The notes under the pieces were generated by a model. The model saw nothing but the letters and a program-made list of their open reading frames with translations, made no database searches and was not told where the DNA came from. A stretch of DNA of 64,000 nucleotides from Vibrio fluvialis (GTDB lineage: Bacteria > Pseudomonadota > Gammaproteobacteria > Enterobacterales > Vibrionaceae). Positions 60,889 through 64,000 of the stretch are shown here, in pieces. Numbering within the stretch: position 1 is the first letter of the stretch; each line of letters opens with the position of its first letter. The position numbers were made by a program, and so were the translations under genes. The stretch covers positions 620,001-684,000 of the forward strand of contig NZ_UHIP01000002.1 of NCBI RefSeq assembly GCF_900460245.1, written 5' to 3'.

Positions 60889-62064
60889 TTAGTGTTTTTC
60901 AATCAGATGGATGAAATAGGCAGCACCAATGGGCAGTAAATTATCATTAAAATCATAGGCTTTATTGTGCAGGCCTACGCTGCAGGTGCCGTTTTCGCCC
61001 GCGCCGTTGCCCAGAAAGCCGTAGCAGCCCGGAACCTGGTTGAGGAAAAAGGCGAAATCTTCGCTGGTCAGTTTGGCTTCGCAGCTCGGGTTGACGTTCT
61101 CTGCCCCAACGGTTTTTTGCGCCGCCAGAATGGCTTGATCCGTTTCCGCTTGGGTATTGACCGTTGGCGGATGCGAGACAGGGCCGAGTTTGAATTCTGC
61201 GCTCATGCCGTGCGCTTTGGCGCTGTGTTCCACCAGTTGCGCCAGACGTTCCACCAGGCTGTCGCGGGTCGCTTGGTTGAGCGTGCGGAAGGTGCCGCTC
61301 ATGTGCGCCTGATCGGCGATTGCGTTAGTGGTTTCGCCGCAATGCAGCTGAGTCACTGAGACAACAAGCGGATCAAACGGGTCGTAGCTGCGGCTCACCA
61401 TTCCCTGAATGCCCTGATAAATATGAGTCGCGACCAAGAGTGGGTCCTGAGTCAGATGCGGCAGACCAGCATGGCCGCTTTGGCCGTTGATGGTGACAAA
61501 CAGGCGATCTGAACTTGCCATGATAGGCCCGGTTTTAAACGCAAACTGGCCAGCCGGAATGCCCGGCATGTTGTGCAGCGCGTAACAGGCATCAATCGGG
61601 TAACGTTCAAGCAGTCCATCACCAATCATGGTTGCAGCACCGCCACGGCCTTCTTCCGCCGGTTGGAAAATCAGGACCACTTGGCCGCTGAACTGGCGAG
61701 AATCGGCCAGATAACGCGCCGCCAGCAGCAGCATGCTGGTGTGGCCGTCATGGCCGCAGGCGTGCATTTTTCCGTCGTGGCATGACCGATGCGCGAAGGT
61801 GTTCTCTTCATGGATCGGCAGCGCGTCCATATCCGCGCGCAGGCCAATAGAAGGGCCATCACCCAGAGCGCCGTTGATGATACCGACGACACCGGTTTTA
61901 CCGAAATCAGTACACACTTCATCCACGCCGTAGCTGTGTAGCTCTGAAACCACCAATGCCTGAGTGTGGTTCTCTTCGAATCCCAGCTCCGGATGTTGGT
62001 GAATGGCGTGACGAATACTAATAGCTTCTGGAATCCAAGGTTTTAAAACATCAATAATGTTCAT
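60889..62064 (-). CDS. M20-family amidohydrolase (hippurate/p-aminobenzoyl-glutamate hydrolase type)
   Basis: 391 residues from ATG 62064, with AGGGGAG upstream. Metal-site motifs are MHACGHDGHTSMLLLAA and FQPAEEGRGGA, the usual M20D pattern with a metal-binding cysteine, and GHAGLPHLTQDPL in the dimerisation part. It cleaves an amide to release an amino acid. Being first in the operon before abgT, it probably acts on the imported substrate. Confidence 0.9.
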   Translation of the reverse strand: MNIIDVLKPWIPEAISIRHAIHQHPELGFEENHTQALVVSELHSYGVDEVCTDFGKTGVVGIINGALGDGPSIGLRADMDALPIHEENTFAHRSCHDGKMHACGHDGHTSMLLLAARYLADSRQFSGQVVLIFQPAEEGRGGAATMIGDGLLERYPIDACYALHNMPGIPAGQFAFKTGPIMASSDRLFVTINGQSGHAGLPHLTQDPLLVATHIYQGIQGMVSRSYDPFDPLVVSVTQLHCGETTNAIADQAHMSGTFRTLNQATRDSLVERLAQLVEHSAKAHGMSAEFKLGPVSHPPTVNTQAETDQAILAAQKTVGAENVNPSCEAKLTSEDFAFFLNQVPGCYGFLGNGAGENGTCSVGLHNKAYDFNDNLLPIGAAYFIHLIEKH

Positions 62065-62174
62065 ACAGCTCCCCTTTGTTTGATAGGGATTTAACACTAT
62101 TGAAACAATCGGAACAAACCGGATTTCTACTCATACTATTAGCAACGCTAATAGTTGGGGGTAACACAGGTGGA

Positions 62175-62204
62175 AATAAAAAACCGGGCGAGAGTGCCCG
62201 GTTT
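62175..62204 (-). terminator. Rho-independent terminator of the small gene
   Basis: AAACCGGGC and GCCCGGTTT pair, and the left A run supplies T on the minus strand. It lies just after the small minus-strand gene. Confidence 0.88.
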
Positions 62205-62211
62205 GCTGGAG

Positions 62212-62391
62212 TCAGGATTCGTCAGGGTAATCTTTCTGACGGCCGCGCTGTTCGGCTTTGGCTTTCCAGTGCTCTTGCTGATCGTACGCTTCGTCGCACA
62301 GATCAATGGTAAAGCCCATGTCGCGTACCTCTTTGAGAGTGAGGTTGTCGGCAAGATGGGTCACCTGACCGGATTTATTACGGAGTTCCAT
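62212..62391 (-). CDS. Small conserved hypothetical protein
   Basis: 59 residues from ATG 62391, preceded by a perfect AAGGAGG. The protein is polar (TLKEVRDMGFTIDLCDEAYD, then a very basic and acidic tail ending KDYPDES) with one Cys and no membrane segment. Good ribosome site and own terminator make it a real gene. Function unknown. Confidence 0.75.
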   Translation of the reverse strand: MELRNKSGQVTHLADNLTLKEVRDMGFTIDLCDEAYDQQEHWKAKAEQRGRQKDYPDES

Positions 62392-62462
62392 GGTGCCTCC
62401 TTCGGCTGTGTTCTGAGCTAGGGTTTGAACAACAACACAGTAAGTATAGGAGACTCTCCGCG

Positions 62463-63392
62463 CTAACGGACCAAAGCCGTCACGCGCGCACACACCGCTT
62501 CGGCCAATTGGTGACTGGCGAGGTTGCGGGCGATGATGTCGCTGGCGAGTTTGCCGCTCTGCACCACATTCAGCCAGTCGCCAATCATGTCGGCAAAGCC
62601 TTTGCTGGTCAGCATCGGCGTCCAGTCTTTGAGGGCCAGTGTGGATTCCTGATTGGCGTGCCAGCGTTTACCTTCGACAAACGAGTCAAACTCATAGGCG
62701 TCATTGACAAATTGGGCGCTGATGCGCTCACCCGTTTTGCCAAATTGACGGTTCATCGATGCGTGCAGCAGTGTGTCGCCGTGCTGCCATTGCACATCAA
62801 TCCGGGCCAATTGATTGCCCGCCATCTGATGGGTGATGTACACATCATTCAGGTCGGCTTTGGCGAACAGGTTGACGCTGTCGAGCGGGTGAATGAAATC
62901 ATCGAACAGGAAAGTGCGGATTTCACCGGTCAAATCGTAGCGATGTTTCTCCCAGCGCAGACCACGCAGATCGTCGCGAGTACCGTTTTGCATGCCGCTC
63001 AGATGCGCATTGAACAGAGGAATGTGACGGCGGTTAAAACCGACATACAGTGGCTGCTGGTGCTTTTCGGCCACTTCATACAGCTGTTCACAGGCCGCTG
63101 CGCTGTCGGCCAATGGCTTATCCACAAACGTCGGAATGCCATGGCTGAGGAAAAAGCTCGCAATTTCCGGATGCACGGCGGTGGCCGCGTGAATCATCAC
63201 CGCATCTGGCTGGAAATTGAGGACATCGCGATAGTCGCTGCAGGTATCAGCAATACGATACTGGCTCGCCAGAGAAGACAAAGTGTCGGCGTTACGGGTA
63301 CAGAAAATGAGTTCGACGCCGGGCAGTTGAGTGATGACCGGTAGGTAGGCTTTCTGCGCGATATCGCCCAGGCCGATGATGCCGATTTTCAT
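62463..63392 (-). CDS. Gfo/Idh/MocA-family oxidoreductase
   Basis: 309 residues with an N-terminal Rossmann motif (KIGIIGLGDIAQKAYLPVI), the conserved HAATAVHPEIASFFLSHGIP and the EKP-type lysine in FVDKPLADS. The C-terminal alpha/beta domain is of the MviM/YhhX type. It should oxidise or reduce a sugar or cyclitol with NAD(P). Monocistronic, substrate unknown. Confidence 0.87.
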   Translation of the reverse strand: MKIGIIGLGDIAQKAYLPVITQLPGVELIFCTRNADTLSSLASQYRIADTCSDYRDVLNFQPDAVMIHAATAVHPEIASFFLSHGIPTFVDKPLADSAAACEQLYEVAEKHQQPLYVGFNRRHIPLFNAHLSGMQNGTRDDLRGLRWEKHRYDLTGEIRTFLFDDFIHPLDSVNLFAKADLNDVYITHQMAGNQLARIDVQWQHGDTLLHASMNRQFGKTGERISAQFVNDAYEFDSFVEGKRWHANQESTLALKDWTPMLTSKGFADMIGDWLNVVQSGKLASDIIARNLASHQLAEAVCARVTALVR

Positions 63393-63502
63393 GAAAGATT
63401 CTCTGTTGGTGAAGGATGTGCCAAGGCTAACACGCGACAGAGAATTCGGTAGTGACTCGTGATGAAAATGGGAAGGCGATCCGTGCCTTAGGATGTGACG
63501 GT

Positions 63503-64000
63503 TTAGAACGGACTCTCTTTGTTCAGCTCATTGCAGATTTCAATGATGGCGAGTGACAGTCCGGATTTGATCACCTGCTGTTGGCGTTGCAGCTGCAAGT
63601 GGTAAAACTCCAGGTCGACGTCTCCGTCGGGTTCTTCAAGCGGGTTGAATTGAACCATGCCCATTTTTTTGACTAAATTGAGTGCTTGGATAGGTGCGAT
63701 GATCTTGGGATCAGTAAAGGTGTATTCTGCGCCGTCGCTGTTGAGCTGATTACGCAGTTTGATGATGCTTTCGATGTCGTGGTAAACGGCATCAGGCAGA
63801 ACACCCAAACCATAAAGCAGTTTTAAACGAACTGAGAGATTGCCGAGCGGTCCGGTATCTTGAAGTAGGGGGCCAACGACAGATTGAACGGCAAAGTTGT
63901 CTTTGCGGAAAATACGTTGCATCAGTGCATCAATGGCTTCATTGAATACTTCGACTGTTGCAATGAAGAAACCACGGACAGATGGCGCATCGTTCAGTCG
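63503..64000 (-). CDS. mtlR: Mannitol operon regulator MtlR/MltR, partial
   Basis: The frame enters from the right edge (RLNDAPSVRGFFIATVEVFNE on the minus strand) and ends at 63503. About 165 residues are visible, nearly the whole protein, so only the N-terminus is missing. The FRKDNFAVQSVVGPLLQDTG and NLSVRLKLLYGLG segments are typical of MtlR, which represses mannitol uptake and use. The mtlA and mtlD genes should lie just outside the window. Confidence 0.85.
   Translation of the reverse strand, partial: RLNDAPSVRGFFIATVEVFNEAIDALMQRIFRKDNFAVQSVVGPLLQDTGPLGNLSVRLKLLYGLGVLPDAVYHDIESIIKLRNQLNSDGAEYTFTDPKIIAPIQALNLVKKMGMVQFNPLEEPDGDVDLEFYHLQLQRQQQVIKSGLSLAIIEICNELNKESPF

Noticed and set aside
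62508..63344. 278-codon plus-strand frame
   Set aside because: It is antisense to the Gfo/Idh/MocA gene, whose Rossmann and DKP motifs are clear.
1..64000. CRISPR arrays, tRNA, rRNA, prophage
   Set aside because: No regularly spaced repeats, tRNA cloverleaf ends, rRNA sequence or phage structural genes were recognised on reading.

Overview
The window reads as a gammaproteobacterial chromosome of the Vibrio type, most likely the second chromosome of a Vibrio furnissii/fluvialis-like species. This is inferred from gene content and order: ribB under an FMN (RFN) riboswitch, a mannitol-operon regulator (mtlR) at the right edge, lplA, a yegD-type Hsp70, many LysR/AraC/Lrp regulators, chemoreceptors and HD-GYP signalling. 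No rRNA, tRNA, CRISPR array or phage was seen. Most of the window is moderately GC-rich, dense and ordinary metabolic or regulatory DNA, but roughly 35-50 kb is clearly AT-rich and accessory.

Left part (1-29.7 kb). A chemoreceptor tail is followed by an Lrp-type regulator with a coniferyl-aldehyde-type dehydrogenase, riboswitch-controlled ribB, a DEAD-box helicase, an MFS pump and a LysR regulator. A SAM methyltransferase sits behind a strongly folded leader ending in a terminator. Next come a MarR-GNAT fusion with twin palindromic operators, a MerR regulator with a 19-bp-spacer promoter, an RRM protein and a class V aminotransferase divergent from an Lrp regulator. At 12.4-18.6 kb is a complete L-threonate/four-carbon sugar acid operon (ltnD-otnK-otnC-otnI-gntP) divergent from a DeoR regulator, in the order of E. 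coli ygbIJKLMN. It is followed by a BdlA-like PAS-PAS chemoreceptor, solA, a LysR/oxidoreductase pair, an EamA exporter, two GlxA-type regulators beside an isochorismatase-family hydrolase and a rhodanese, and a TSUP/ABM/yccF group.

Middle (29.8-36 kb). A complete IS3-family element (29846-31065, 4-bp CGCC target duplication) sits between lysE and a MocR-type regulator. After it come poorly characterised genes: a possible nuclease-fold protein, an orphan membrane protein and a pair of small membrane proteins.

Accessory island (about 36-50 kb). It lies between two related GNAT acetyltransferase copies: a remnant with a large in-frame deletion on the left (36051-36158) and an intact copy on the right (50158-50598). 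It holds yajD, a quinone-oxidoreductase-like enzyme, a double HD/HD-GYP protein, and then an AraC regulator divergent from a tight nine-gene operon (40992-49844). That operon encodes a rubredoxin reductase-like flavoprotein, a 47-residue rubredoxin, an AurF-type diiron N-oxygenase with all seven expected metal ligands, a Gate/nucleoside-recognition membrane protein, an AsnB-type amidotransferase, a CysM-type PLP enzyme, a second FAD/NAD(P) protein, a compact CoA-transferase and a LysE/RhtB exporter. I read it as a biosynthesis-and-export cluster for a small N-oxygenated amino-acid-like metabolite, with its own electron-transfer chain and no NRPS or PKS. The product is unknown, and this is the strongest candidate for an undescribed system.

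Right part (50.7-64 kb). Ordinary DNA resumes: an orphan amino-acid-binding protein, a VOC protein, a DnaQ-like exonuclease, a phosphotransferase/GNAT/PNPOx-like trio, yegD, lplA, a YbaK-type deacylase, a LysR regulator convergent with an abgT-M20 hydrolase pair, a small conserved protein, a Gfo/Idh/MocA dehydrogenase and the partial mtlR.
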